From NCBI GenBank assembly GCA_047495785.1, contig JBLDXI010000073.1, positions 186,001-250,000 of the forward strand: a DNA stretch of 64,000 nucleotides, written 5' to 3'. Every line of letters starts with the position of its first letter. Positions within the stretch are counted from its first letter, which is position 1. Positions 46,574-58,314 of this stretch are shown piece after piece. The notes under the pieces are model-generated. The model worked only from the letters and a program-made list of their open reading frames with translations, ran no database searches and was not told the origin of the DNA. Source of the DNA: Lepidodermella squamata. Its lineage: Eukaryota > Gastrotricha. Made by a program: the position numbers and the translations under genes.

Positions 46574-47774
46574 ATACATGAGCAGCTTTGTTTTTGTTGT
46601 GCAACGCAAACTATACAAGTTTTCATTATATTTGATTCTAGTACAGGATTACAGTATGCTCCATAGGCCCATAATCGAGGATTTACTGTGGATAGTGGAT
46701 GGTCTTGTGATATCTCGTCACAATTTTGGATTCCGTAGCGCTTACTGATAGTTGCAAGAATTTGAAAATTAAGGAATGCTCAACGGTGTTGAGGGCAGAA
46801 ATCGAGTTTTTGCCGGAAACATATGTTTAGCATTACTGTTGGTTAGTTCGTTTTTTTCCGAAGAAAAACCCAATTTCCGCTCGAAACCTGGATAAAGTGC
46901 CTAATGACTCATGCCCATGGTGTTCATGTTTCATATATCTGATTGAGAAGAACTATGCAGGGATATTCTGGCGTTCCAAAAAACGTAGGATTTGCTCGCA
47001 TCTTGGTGAGATCTTGGACGATGAGTCTTTATTTTAACACTGACGATGAAGTTAGCAGACGTTGCTGCTCCGTATGTTGCCATTTTATTAATTATCAATA
47101 CATAGCTTGATTCAAGTCTGTCAGTCCGAAACTAGTTTTCGCCTAAGTCAGAGCGCGCGTAAGAGTTGATAATTGATAATTAATTAAATGATTATAATTG
47201 TATTCGCGATAATCGATAGGTAACCAAATTAAATTGATGCTGAAAAAACTGTTTTTACATGTTATCGTCGATATATCAAGTCTGAAACAGTGCCGCAAGG
47301 TTTTTAAAAGACCTTTAGGGTGCGGGGCGGCGGTGAGAGGGGCGCGCCTGGCACCATTACAGGGTGTGTACAAGAATCAGCGATTTAGCCTTTAAAGTCG
47401 GCCTCCTAACTCCTAAGACGGTTACTTAAAACTCGATCTCTTGAGGAGGAATCATGTTCCCTCCTCATTAGCCATGCTACGCTTGAAAGGCGACGAGCGT
47501 CGGCTCTTGAGGAGCGTTCGCGCAATATAAACTTACCTCCTAGGATTTACCTGTACTTGCATAGCACAAGTACAAGGCACAGCAAAAAACCTTGCACACA
47601 AACTTTCGCACAATCGCAATTTTTTAGCTTAGTTTTGAGTTGGAGTGATTCATATACTGATGTTATCTGTCACACACCCACACATATAAAAAAATTCGCA
47701 GCTTGTGCGTGGGCAAGAGGAAGGCTAGAAAAAAAAATCTTATCAGCTATCCTAATCCCCTCACCATCTGTTCT
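46574..47774. other. 1.2 kb intergenic, no gene seen
   Basis: Between Ly6-type genes A and B. No repeat with clear ends and no exon-like frame was recognised. Confidence 0.4.
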
Positions 47775-48655
47775 ATGCTAAACCTAAAACCCATGATTGC
47801 TATGGCTGTACTGCTGACGGTTGAAAGCCATATTCGGTTTTCAACTGCCATGGTTAAGCAGTGCTTCAAGTGCATTCCAACCGAGACTACCAATTGCGGA
47901 GATCCCAACAACCTCGAGGTGTTCGACTGCCCATCGGGTTACAATTATGGGTGTATCCACTTCGAAAGCGAACTGTGAGCATTTTACGGGTTTAACCAAC
48001 ACATTAAACATTAATTAACCTTGCGAGCGAAGCGAGTTTTAGCTGGCGTTATTTTTCCATAATTGTGTCTGAAAATAGACTAAAATAGCTTTAAAAGTGG
48101 GCTTTTACTTTGAAGTTTGAAACAAACTGAGTGATTCTCGTTGCGACCCTCGCGACCCCACGACCCCAAAAACCTTCCGCGACCCTTTTTAAAATCGTCC
48201 GCGACCCCAAAAAAGGCCGCGACCCCACTTTCAAGAATGACTGGTTTATATACTTACTTTTTACTTTTGTGATTCGCTTTGCTTTCAGGGAAGCCGGTAT
48301 GCGTGGTTGCATGGATAAAAGTGGTTGTAGAGCAAATCAATTTGGACATTGCTGCACAGAAGACCTATGCAACAACCAAACAGTAACGCCACTGCCGACT
48401 ACAACTGTGACGGAGATAAATACCAGTCCAATGGAGCCCAGTTGGAATGACTTCAATGCGTCCGATGATCTAGCTTTCTTTCTTACTGCTTTATTTTTGT
48501 GTGGCCTGCTAATAGCTGGTGTTTTCAGGATGCACTATCATGTGCAAAAGAAAAATAAGACTTTGGAAAGTGAGACATTCCGTATTTTAATCGACAGTAG
48601 TCCGACTTCGCCCCGCTCTCAGGGGGATAAATCGGAATTTTTGAGCCTACAATGA
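47775..48655 (+). CDS. Ly6/uPAR-type membrane protein B
   Basis: Two exons: 47775-47974 and 48289-48655; 188 aa; phase-2 intron as in gene A but 314 bp long. ATG at 47775 chosen because it gives a short signal (IAMAVLLTVESHI). Ly6 domain from VKQCFKCIPTETTNCG to CCTEDLCNN, linker, helix (LAFFLTALFLCGLLIAGVF) and a longer 45-residue tail ending EFLSLQ. The intron contains a GCGACCCC-type repeat (about 48143-48230). AATAAA near 48786. Confidence 0.8.
48143..48232 (+). repeat. CGACCCC-rich degenerate minisatellite in an intron
   Basis: Repeats of the words CGCGACCCCA, CCGCGACCC and GCGACCCCAAAAA over about 90 bp within the intron of Ly6-type gene B. Confidence 0.65.
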
Positions 48656-48923
48656 GCACACTACCCTTCCTCCAGTATTCGGAATACTGTTAATCCAGCT
48701 CTAAAATATATTTCATTCAAACTTCAAACTCAGCTATTCTTGTATCTGCTACCATTGAATTACGCAACAGAGCCCAATCAACAATAAAAAGTTGTTTATT
48801 TGCATAAACTATTTTCGTAATCGTTCAATTTTCATGTAAGCTAGTGGAATTATAATTTTAAAGTTACTTGCTCGCATCACCTTTTCTGCCATTGATAAGT
48901 GAGTCCGGCAAGGCATTTAGCAG

Positions 48924-49444
48924 TCAAACATTGTTATTGCTTGTCTTATCTTTTTCGGGTTGCATCTCAAGTTGTTTCACACGCTCCCACGTGAATTCCG
49001 CCTCATCGCGCCCAATATGGCCGTTTTTCGATAAATAGGGCGCTTCAGATCCAAGTCCCGAATGATGCAACCAGGGCGAAAGTCGAAATTACGGGTGATA
49101 ACACTCCGCAAATCATCGGCAGGCAGATCACCATTCGCCGAGCCGTAATCGAAAACTGCGTTCCGGGTCAATGCCAGTTTCCGCATCGCTGTAGCCAACG
49201 CCTCGAATGACGTCACGCACCACCGCGTCGATGTTGACGCAATCAGCGGCGATTGAGGTGAATTCGCCGGAGACGTAGACCTCATCGGACTTGACAGCGC
49301 ATTCGCGACTTTGACTTCAGCATCCACGGCGAGGAAAGCATCGACTATGTCGTCACTGATCTGATCACAGAGCTTATCCGGATGACCTTCGCCAACTGAT
49401 TCGGAGGTGAATACAAACGAAGTTTGTCCAGCAGTTTCACACAT
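48924..49444 (-). pseudogene. Methionine adenosyltransferase pseudogene, internally deleted
   Basis: Intronless. The N-terminus has the enzyme's ATP-binding motif ([20 protein letters not shown]). A frameshift follows near 49310; the other frame continues as the family does ([20 protein letters not shown]). The central and catalytic domains are missing. The frame then rejoins near the C-terminus at [20 protein letters not shown] and shifts again to [13 protein letters not shown] before a stop at 48924-48926. The true enzyme is about 380-400 residues and makes S-adenosylmethionine; this copy cannot. Lack of introns suggests a retrocopy; the deletion removes about 200 codons. Confidence 0.85.
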
Positions 49445-49567
49445 GACACGATCAATTTTAACAAATTTTTATCTAACTAGGAAAAATAGAAAAGCAATTA
49501 TTCTCAAATTTTCCTTGTGTTCTGTTACAGATTTTCAAGTTGAAGGAAAATGAAGTTTAAGTTATTT

Positions 49568-50092
49568 TCAATCTTGCTGAGACCCGCCAAACCTCTCGGC
49601 CAGAGTTTTCCACTGTTCCTCTTCGATTCGCGGGAATAGCGGAACGGGTTCATTAATTTGTGGCCTTTCGGTAGAATTGGTTGGAAAGTAGGCGAAACGG
49701 CCTCTAAAGAAAGCCCAGTCTTCGAATCAGCGATTCCCAACTGTTGCCGCATTTTACCAGCAGTCTCCGGCATGTAGGGTTCAATAAAAGTAGACAAAAT
49801 CGCGACGACATGACACGCCATAGCGACGACACTTCCTTCCTTCGACGAAGCGATCTGCCAGGAAGCGGTCACAGTGGTCGCAAAACAACTGCTCGACCGA
49901 TGACGGACTTATCAACACAGCATTTTGAAGCCGCCAGAAAATGTTCTGGGTAATTTCAGTCTGCTGCGGGGTCGACGTTCGACCGAAATGATCAAAGCTG
50001 ATCTGAAACCAATCGTAGACAGTTCGGTGAATCTCGTGGTACTTGTCGCAAAGCTGCCGCGGCGTTGTGCCCTCTAAAATTCTAAAATTCAT
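49568..50092 (-). pseudogene. Methionyl-tRNA synthetase pseudogene, internally deleted
   Basis: Intronless. 50092 to about 49850 matches the catalytic-domain stretch of eukaryotic MetRS ([50 protein letters not shown]). A frame change and internal deletion join it to the anticodon-binding region ([20 protein letters not shown]), then a second frameshift leads to RIEEEQWKTLAERFGG and a stop at 49568-49570. The KMSKS loop and the nucleotide-binding start are absent, so it cannot charge tRNA. It lies 45 bp from the stop of the transporter gene, same strand. Confidence 0.85.
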
Positions 50093-50137
50093 TTTGATGC
50101 TAGGGTGAATGAAAGGTCAAGTCAGATTTGAGGTTTA

Positions 50138-51701
50138 TCACTCGGTACCAACAGCTGCCAGAGGAATTTGCTCAGCTGCAGCTACTTCAGCAACCGCAGT
50201 TCCCCTTGCATCATGCTCGAGTCTGCTGTTGAGAACTCTGAAGTAGGGCCTGAATGTGAGGGCTAACGTAATGGCACCAGCCAACAAAGTACCCCCGGCG
50301 AATAGGCAACTGTACAGTGGTGAAATGTTGTTCAACATAGCTGAATAAATTTGGTTTAAATCGATGTGATATAAAACTGAAAAATGCTTACTAGACACGT
50401 AGAAGCCGATCCAAGCAAATATGCCATCGCTGACCAATTGCCAGCCGAACGAGGAATTCTTGATTTCGTTAGCTTCTTGCTCGTTCATAATTCCATCAGT
50501 TGGGTAGAAAAGATCGCCTAGATATGTGCTACGAATCGCCATGATTGGCGCAGAGATAAAGCCAAATAAAACAATGAAAAGGATGAAGGCAATGTCCCCG
50601 CTTGACATGTAGAGTGGGGAAAATGAAATATCGGCAGCAGATAGGATTTGCGACATGACGTAGATAGAATAGGAGGAAAAGAAAACTTTGCTATGCTTCG
50701 CCCATTTTGGCAACGAGCCAAGGCTCAAACGGCCGATGATATTTGATATTCCCCAGTAGAAAATGAGGTTTCTCTCTGTCGTGTCGCTGATGCCCATTTT
50801 AGGGTCTTTGGCCATCGTGTTGACAAGAACCGTTGCGACTGGATAGCCCAGAACTGCGAATGACGTTGAGACGAGGAAAGCGTAGAACGCCTTGTTTCTG
50901 CAGCTCCAAATTCTTCTGGTAAACTGGCCAGCTAATTTGTCTCTAAACCGTTGCAGTGCGGTCCGAGGGCGTTGCCCGGCTGGCAGAGGGTCCTCTGGCA
51001 ACGGGTAGAACGTGAAGCTCAACGGGATGGTTACAGCGGCCATGATTGCGTAGAACATCATAACGCCTCGCCAACCGAAAGGCGTTGCCATAAGGAAGTA
51101 TTTGAACAGGAAACCGTACAGCAAAGCCCCGGCGGGAGATCCAGAAGTAGCGATTGAAGTAGTGATAGCCCTATGGATTCCTGCATCGCTCCCGTATTGA
51201 TCCGGTGCGCCAACGATCGAAGGACCAAACATCAGAGCACCGCCGATGCCTGAATTTAGGAATAAAGGAAAATGTTGGTTTTTTGAGATTTTCTGACCTG
51301 GTAGAATGCCGACGAATATTACATCAAGGTAGAATCCCCATTAGATCCATTGTCCGAGAAAGACAAGGGTAAAAACCTAGGACATGAAGCGAGGTTCCCA
51401 GAATGGAGACAGTTCTCAAGCCGAAAGCAGCGAGTACAGCCATCCCGATCGGAGCTAGATATCAATGCTTAAAACATGGATGGAAACAATTGTTAACCCT
51501 ACCAAAAAGTAGGTAACACGTTGCATAGAGGCCACCGATGAGCGAGATAGATTCGGTTGGAATATCAGGGTATTCCTTTTCTATTTCGAGCTTCAGCAAT
51601 CCGAAAGCATAGAAATGCCCGTCTACGACGATGCTCATGTAACAGGCTACGAATATGCCGAGAAATTGCTGAGCTCGCCTTGCATTACATTGAGTGGGCA
51701 T
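50138..51701 (-). CDS. Monocarboxylate transporter-like MFS carrier (SLC16 type)
   Basis: Four exons, phase-1 introns: 51701-51503, 51454-51377, 51249-50392, 50340-50138; 445 aa. Twelve helices are expected; seen are VACYMSIVVDGHFYAFG (1), IGGLYATCYLLF (2), IGMAVLAAFGLRTVSILG (3), GIGGALMFGPSIV (4, the SLC16 position) and TSIATSGSPAGALLYGFLF (5), with later helices including FGFISAPIMAIRSTY. A hydrophilic central loop (LPEDPLPAGQRPRT) separates the halves. Family members carry monocarboxylates or aromatic amino acids with protons at the plasma membrane; the substrate here is unknown. The 51-bp last intron is divisible by three and stays open if retained. It is the only intact non-Cys-rich gene in the right half. 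Confidence 0.85.
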
Positions 51702-52685
51702 TTTGCTGTTCGCAGTTTTTGTTGGCTATAATACTTATACGCAGAAACGGGAGAATGAGCGGTAGCTGCGATGGTCTATAATCCGATATTCAATTGCGTG
51801 ATTCATCTGATGTTTTGCGTGTTTAATCATGGCGGCAGGTGGATTAATGCCGCTTGCCATGCTGCAACACGTTTTCCAAATGCGGCAAGTTTGTATACAG
51901 CCGACAATAGTTCTATTTTTAGCACGCGGGAATCTTCGTTGACTTTTTTCCAAGTCGCCTGAATAGAGCTTCTGGGTCAAGATATTGCTATTGATTCCCA
52001 GAGCTTTGAAAAAATGCGATTATTGTCGAAGATGGCGGGGGGACGGAAGGGGTGGGGTGGGGGGATTGTCCCTGCTTCGAGCCCGACGGGCTCGAAGCCT
52101 AACCACAGGGGGGACCCTTACGATTTTTTCCCTGGCCCCTACGGAAACTTGAGTGATGTAAGGGGGAGCCTTACCTATATCCCCCTTTCGGCAAAATGTC
52201 CATCTTCTACACTCTACACTGTTATTCAGCCTACATCAATGCCTCTATGCAGTAATATTAAACACTAAACTGTAAGATGAATCATCTTATTCATGACTAA
52301 AAAAGAATTTCTCGTGGTCCCTTGGACATTATGATTGGGCGTTGGGACGTACGTCCCACAAAGTTCAATGAGAATTCAGCATCTATGCTCCAGGATTGAC
52401 CAGGTTTAAGAAATTTTTTCAATTCTTCAAAACAATAATTTTTTACAGCTGGTGAGGACATAGCCGGATTTGCGCAAAATCAACTTGTGCTATTTTTACT
52501 CGTACAAAGGCAAAATTGCGAAAATCTTACTTGATCAAAGTACAACTTGTGCAAACATTATTTGCGCTGGGCTATTTGTTATTTAATACCAGATGGCCAT
52601 CTATTGCAGTGACTAATTTATTGACATTAACCACGAAAAGGCGAATCGCAAAACAATATAGAAAAAATTGAACTAAAATCGCATT
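51702..52685. other. Intergenic, repeat debris
   Basis: Contains a short-TIR-family-like fragment at about 52070-52140 (CCCGACGGGCTCGAAGCC, GGGGGGACCCTTACGA). No gene model supported. Confidence 0.4.
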
Positions 52686-53960
52686 TCATTCTTCATTTGA
52701 GGACGAATCTTCATATTCGCTCTCGCTTTCCTCGTCATGGCTGTCATCGTCCTCTTCGTCAGCGCTGAAAGTAGGACATTTGACCTGCCAGGTACGCATG
52801 TAACTAAGCAAAAAAAATTGCGCTCGCTCGCGATCCCTTCCACTCATGATTTGGCTGATATATTTCTGCGTATTATGCCAATCTCTCTTCGGTATTACAA
52901 GGCGAGCGTAGCGAGCTTTAGCTGACGCTATTTTTGTCTTACAGTTTGAGCTCAGTTAGCAAAAAATGCTTCAAATGTTAGCTGACCTGGATCGAATTTC
53001 GGGTTTTCGAATGGTACACGCTAATTGCAGGAGGCTCTTATGGTATTGTAGCTTATGGAATCACTCAAATCACTGTAAAACTTACTATGATTTCTAATAT
53101 GCATTATCGATTATCGAAAAAGTTTACGTGCTGGGCTAAGACAACCAGATTTTGCGACGATCGAATACAGTTTAATATAAGAATTATGATTGTATGCGAG
53201 CGAAGCGAGAAATTTTTGAGAATTCATCCGTCCAAGTGAAGATTTTCGCTTGAAAAAGTCACTGAAACCGTTAAAAAGGGATTCTCTCATCAAGAAACCC
53301 CTAACCCGCCAGGGATTTCAGCGTACCTGGCAGGTACAAATGGAGCCCAAACCTGCCAGGTACGCGTACCTGGCGCTATACTAGGCGTCCCTTGCGTACC
53401 TGGCACTACTTTCAGCGCTGCTCTTCGTCGTAGACAATTGCTTGCGCCTCCTCACCAGGTGATAAGTCGGAAGCCGGCAGCATCTCGCGAATTTCGCCCA
53501 AGGCTGAAACTGGAGTTGAGGCTGAAATTGGACCTCAGGCTGATGTGGATAACCGGGCTTAAAATTCATATTTCGCATCAACTCAAAATTCGGGGTCGGA
53601 GCAAAATGAAGCTGATTCTGAGCGCTAATCGGCGCATAAGAATGACCCTGTTGTTGCTGTTGCATGTAAAAAACTCGAGGCTGCTGCAGTTGCGTGAAAG
53701 AAGGTGTTTTAGGCCGCGCCGGTTGACTGACCTGCATGACTTGTTGAGCCGTAGGAGGCGGAGGAAGAAATGGGTCCTCTTCGGGCGGGGGCGCCGGTGC
53801 GGGAACCTTCAAAATCGTTGATCTTTTCTGTGGCAATTTCACAGCCTACGACGCGCCTTGCTTCGGCTCAGGCAGCGACTTTGGAGTAGTTTGCGGAAGC
53901 TGCGTCGGGTTTGATGGCACTGCTGGCATTGCGGCCGGTACTTTTGGGGGCCTACCATTG
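52686..53960 (-). pseudogene. Broken Pro/Gln-rich protein fragment and acidic tail
   Basis: From about 53960 to 53381 the minus strand reads a Pro/Gln-rich protein (PAPAPPPEEDPFLPPPPTAQ, FYMQQQQQGHSYAP) with a stop at about 53843. After a frame change it continues as GEIREMLPASDLSPGEEAQ and DEEQR before TGA. Separately 52784-52686 is a minus-strand open acidic frame preceded by a CAG acceptor (ADEEDDDSHDEESESEYEDS). The edges of the two pieces (52750-52795 and 53385-53430) are inverted copies of each other (CGTACCTGGCA, CTTTCAGCGCTG). I do not recognise the protein. It looks like a decayed copy. Confidence 0.45.
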
Positions 53961-53990
53961 ATTTGCCTACAATTGATTTCAATTATTCTA

Positions 53991-54713
53991 CACTAGAAAA
54001 AAATAACCCCTGATAAGGGGTCTGACCAGGGGTCATAGCTCCTAGTCATTAGTATAGCTGATCAGGGGGTAATATGCACCCTGATCAGGGGTTATATTGA
54101 AATGAACCCTAATCAGCTCACCCTGATGAGGGGTCATTTTGCTTCCAATATTTGCTGATAATAATCACCTTTAGCGCCCCTAATCAGCTGCTGATCAGCA
54201 AATTTAGTAAAATTTCAAAATTTTTAGAAAAATGGCAGCCCTTTTCATTTTTATTTTTATATTATTTTTTTGAATAGCCGGTTGATCAAGATCCGCCCAC
54301 CCTGGTGCCATCCATGCCATCGGTGGTATGGTATGCCACCGGACGCGGCAACTACCTAAACATGGCAGGGTCTCATGATGGCACTTGGTAGAGCCACTTG
54401 TTAGGGAGAGAAGGACTTATTGCTAATAGGTGAAGTAATAGAGTTCGCGTGTGAAACAATACTATTTTTTGAAAATATGGACCTTCCGACGCAAGCCTGA
54501 ATTGAACATGCAGCCTAATTTGCATATGCACGCTTGGTTAATTAGCGAATGCACACTTATGACCCCTGATCAGCCAAGTCATGCTGATCAGCCTGAAATG
54601 ACATGGATTATCAGCTTGCGACTGTTGATTATCAGGGGTTGTCCCTTTTTCGTCCTGATCAGCAAAATGGTTTAAACAGCTGACCCCTGATCAGGGGTTA
54701 ATTTTTTCCAGTG
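53991..54713. mobile_element. 723-bp TIR element rich in TGATCAGGGG palindromes
   Basis: Left end CACTAGAAAAAAATAACCCC and right end GGGGTTAATTTTTTCCAGTG are inverted repeats (about 33 bp with CTGATCAGGGGT), flanked by TA on both sides. Copies of CTGATCAGGGG and its variants recur near both ends. The outermost bases resemble those of the element at 59788. Non-coding. Confidence 0.85.
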
Positions 54714-54715
54714 TA

Positions 54716-57194
54716 ATTGACGGCACGATAAAAGGCAAAAAGTCCCTTCTTCATGTTACTTTAAGTTAATTGCTGCTTTTTTTATGAGCACCTGTAGGCT
54801 GTTGTTCAAGGCGGAACAACATACTTCAACATTTGGATATGGATGGGACAATCGCCTTTTCCCGCATGATGGCAAATAAACAAGCCTCCTGGTTCCTTCT
54901 GCCGCTCTGCCAACGATACGTATTTACAATCGTCAATAAAGGCGTATCATTGAGCCTCTTTATTCAGAGCTTTTTAGTTTTGTAAACTGTTCTCACGACT
55001 CTCGAATATGTTAGCCACATTATGTCGAATGTGAGCGACTTTCAGGAGGTACCGTAAGGGTCGAAATCGAACTGTTACCGAATTGCGGGATCTTTGCCAC
55101 CCGATCATCGGAACTTGAAAAAACTTGCTAAAAGCTCATTGCTAAAAGACTTGACTATTTTTGACTATCGAGGTTAATTAACAATGATTAACAATGATGA
55201 TGATAATGTTACATGTCGCTTATTCATCTTATCTTTTAGCATGGTATGTCAGCATGCTAAAAAGAGCGGGCTATGTTAACTGGAGACCTTATCCTTATCT
55301 GCTTTTGTCGTCCTATTGGCAAACCTGTGAACTTATCTGCCACATGAGACGTACCAGGACGCCGGAGCATGAATCCTCCTTAACAAAAATCTCTGCGTCA
55401 CGTGCCGGAATACGGCAGAAAAATCACGTGAATCCGGACTAAATTAATTAATTTTGTGGCAAATTTATAATTATTCATTTCAATTATTTGCCATTTAAAA
55501 ATATTTTTACACGTGAAACTGTTTTATTCAAATTACAAGAAACCGCGCGAGAAAATCGTCGTTTTCTCAAGATCGAGATCTTTAGGTCGCTGCAATAAGC
55601 TGATCTTTGCGTAAACACGTGCCTTTTATGAATAAGATTTTTGCTGGTCGCAAATGGGAACAAGCGATTGCTGCTAATGCGACCAATGAGGTTTTTTTAT
55701 AACCACGATGACCTTTGGACCTCATTAAAAAATAACACAAAAATCAAGCGTTCTTAACGAGCCCCGGCGTTTCAGTTATTCTTACAGTTTCAGTTATTCT
55801 TAAATTGTTTCAAGCTTGAGCGAAGAGACACAGAGGATGCCTCGAACTTCTCGCGATAAAATCGTTTTTCGGCAAGGATATACTTGAGCCGGCATAAAAT
55901 AGGTGATATAATATCAGATTTGTCTTTAATTTGTGTTGCTTGACGTCCCAAAAGCAGTGGTTGCAGCCCGCAGGGATGGAAAATGAGTCAGAAAATGGCC
56001 CACTACGGAAAAAGGTTGAGAAGCACTGCCCTCATGGAGTTTCGTTGGTAGTCAAAGTCCGCACCAGCCTTGCATAGAACGGCGAATAACAGGACTTTTC
56101 GCCAGCCTCCTTTACTGGAATACATAATAAATCCATACACCACAGGCAAACAAGAGAACAGCTCCAGTGGCAAGTAGGGAAATTGAAACGACAATGCGAA
56201 CCAGGTTACGTCACATGGCCTAGTGATTCCCTCTGCTAACGAGTATTCACAAATCGTCAATAAAGGCGTATGAGTGAGCCTCTTTATTCATGATTTAGGA
56301 ATCATGAAAAATGAATTTGTGTCTTCAATCAAGTCGACATCAATTTATTAGTTTTTTCTAAGTTTGCACGTGCAAATTATTTAATTATTTCAATATTCTC
56401 AATCAAACAGTCATACCAAACTTTTTCCAGATAATTTCATATTTAGAAGAATTTTGGCAATTCTGGACGTTCAAGGTTGAACAATTAGCCCTTCAGATGA
56501 GAGGAGCGCCTTGCTCCTTTTTTCCAAGCGAACTTGGATGATTAATGATAACTATGATGATGCAACTGCACTTATCGCATGATTCATAATTGTTTGCAGT
56601 TGTTCGCACTAAGCTTAGCAAGCTTATCTTTTTCTGCGTCATGCCTTTTGTTTATAAGTCAAAAGGAACCTGGGAAGCGCATACGCTAAGCAATCATTTT
56701 TTTATTTCTTTGCGTCGAAAATCAGGAATTTTTTGAACGGTGTGAAAATTGCGAAGAGTGTTACAGATATTGCAGTAGCTGTGGATATCGCAAGACCTCC
56801 AGTTGGTCATTTTATGCGTATGGCTGATTGGAATAACCTCATGTGTGAAGAGGATTTTCCAGGGTTCAAAGTGACGATGGTTTTCAAGGAAGAATGTTAT
56901 AATGGCAAAAATGAGACAACGGTTGACAATCAGTATTCCTCATTCGATGTAGACTTCGATATATTATTTCCTGTGGAACCGTTCGGCTTTCTTCTTATGG
57001 ATGGTGAAAACGGGAAAGTCGACGTCGCAGTACCGATTCGAGTTAAGGATCGAAAAAGCAATGGTCGTGTTTTCATAGCAGCTGAATCTGGCCATGGAAA
57101 ATCGTTTTTCTCGGAAATTTACATGGCAATAATATCGATACCAATTATATCAATTACAGGATTACGTTTGTTGTCTTGCATTGCCCTTGCTGTA
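54716..57194. other. 2.5 kb without a recognised gene
   Basis: Includes two copies of a hairpin-forming block, AATAAAGGCGTATCATTGAG with CCTCTTTATT (about 54935-54965, and about 56255-56290 with GAGTGAGCC), and an in-frame open stretch 56733-57194 immediately upstream of the third Ly6-type gene. The rest is AT-rich. Confidence 0.45.
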
Positions 57195-57764
57195 ATGGAT
57201 CGCTCAAAAATGGAATCGAATTCAAAAGCTTGGAGAAGAAGATTACCGCGTGTTTCCTTAGCAGTACTTTTGGTAGCAAGCCAAGTTCAGTCTTCAGCTG
57301 CAGTTGTTAAGCAGTGCTACCTGTGCATCCCAAGCGAAACTACATATTGCGGAGATGCGAAAAACTACGAAGTGTTCAACTGCCCTTCAAATTTCGACCA
57401 TGGGTGTATCTTCTTCGACAGTGAACTGTAAGAATTCGATGGCTTTATTTCTTTATTTCTTTAATTTATTAATTTTAGGGAAACCGGTATTCGAGGTTGT
57501 ATCGACGAAAGTGGCTGTATATCAAGTAAATTCGTGCATTGCTGCACGGAAGACCTGTGCAACAACCAAACAGTTACGCCACTAACGACAACAAGGAAGA
57601 TGCCGGATGGTACGAGTCCACGGGAGCCCAATCTGGAAAATCCAAAGCCTTCTGATGATGGGTTGCATGACATTGCTATCGTCGGTTTAGTTGTTGGTGT
57701 GTTAATAGCTGTGTTGTGTGGTGCATGTGTTCATTGCAACAGGAGACCACGAAGACAAAATTGA
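57195..57764 (+). CDS. Ly6/uPAR-type membrane protein C
   Basis: Two exons: 57195-57427 and 57479-57764; 172 aa, phase-2 intron of 51 bp. The ATG at 57195 gives an N-terminus like gene A (RLPRVSLAVLLVASQVQSS). Ly6 domain from VKQCYLCIPSETTYCG to CCTEDLCNN, linker EPNLENPKPSDDG shared with gene A, helix (IAIVGLVVGVLIAVLCGACV), short basic tail RRPRRQN. The reading frame stays open for 154 codons upstream of this ATG, back to about 56733, so a longer N-terminus is possible. Confidence 0.8.
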
Positions 57765-58314
57765 GACCGGTTTTTGTGGGAGAACAAGAATGGCAAGAGT
57801 GAGACAACCGATTCATCGAACGGATCAACGTACACAGAGGATAGCAAGGAGAAGGAGCAATTATCCATAAATTCATCTATTATGCATTTGACGATAAGCT
57901 TGCAATCCAAACTGTGAACATTTTGCTTCTATTCTAATCAGTGTGGGAAGTACCGGGGGCAACGAGGGTACCGGTACCCCCCAGTGGGGCCGGATTCCGG
58001 ATTAACGGCCTGCCAGACAAGTGGCAAGTAAGCTTTTACCAAGAACTTCAGAAAAGCTAAGAACCTAGTCGGGACACCCCAGCTCCGGGACTTCAACCAG
58101 TGGAATGCTAAAAAAGTCGCAGGGTGGACCACATAGACAACTCTATACAGATCGGAAACTAGCGATCTTCCTATAGTAAATAAATTCACACCAAAACGTG
58201 AAAAAGTGGGCACGCGACCTTCATTTTTATTCACTCATCGCCCTATCCGCCCATTGTTATTGTTCCGATTTTTAATTATTTTCTAAAATTCCCAGAGGAA
58301 ATTTTTCATTTCCC
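57765..58314. other. Intergenic with a decayed MITE family 1 copy
   Basis: 57945-58110 contains GTGGGAAGTACCGGGGGCA and GGGACACCCCAGCTCCGGGA, the core of the short TIR family. No gene. Confidence 0.5.

Noticed and set aside
48924-49444. A short functional methionine adenosyltransferase
   Set aside because: The central domain is missing and at least two frameshifts are needed to follow the family.
54451-54675. 74-codon open frame in the 723-bp element
   Set aside because: It spans the palindromic terminal repeats and shows no transposase motif.
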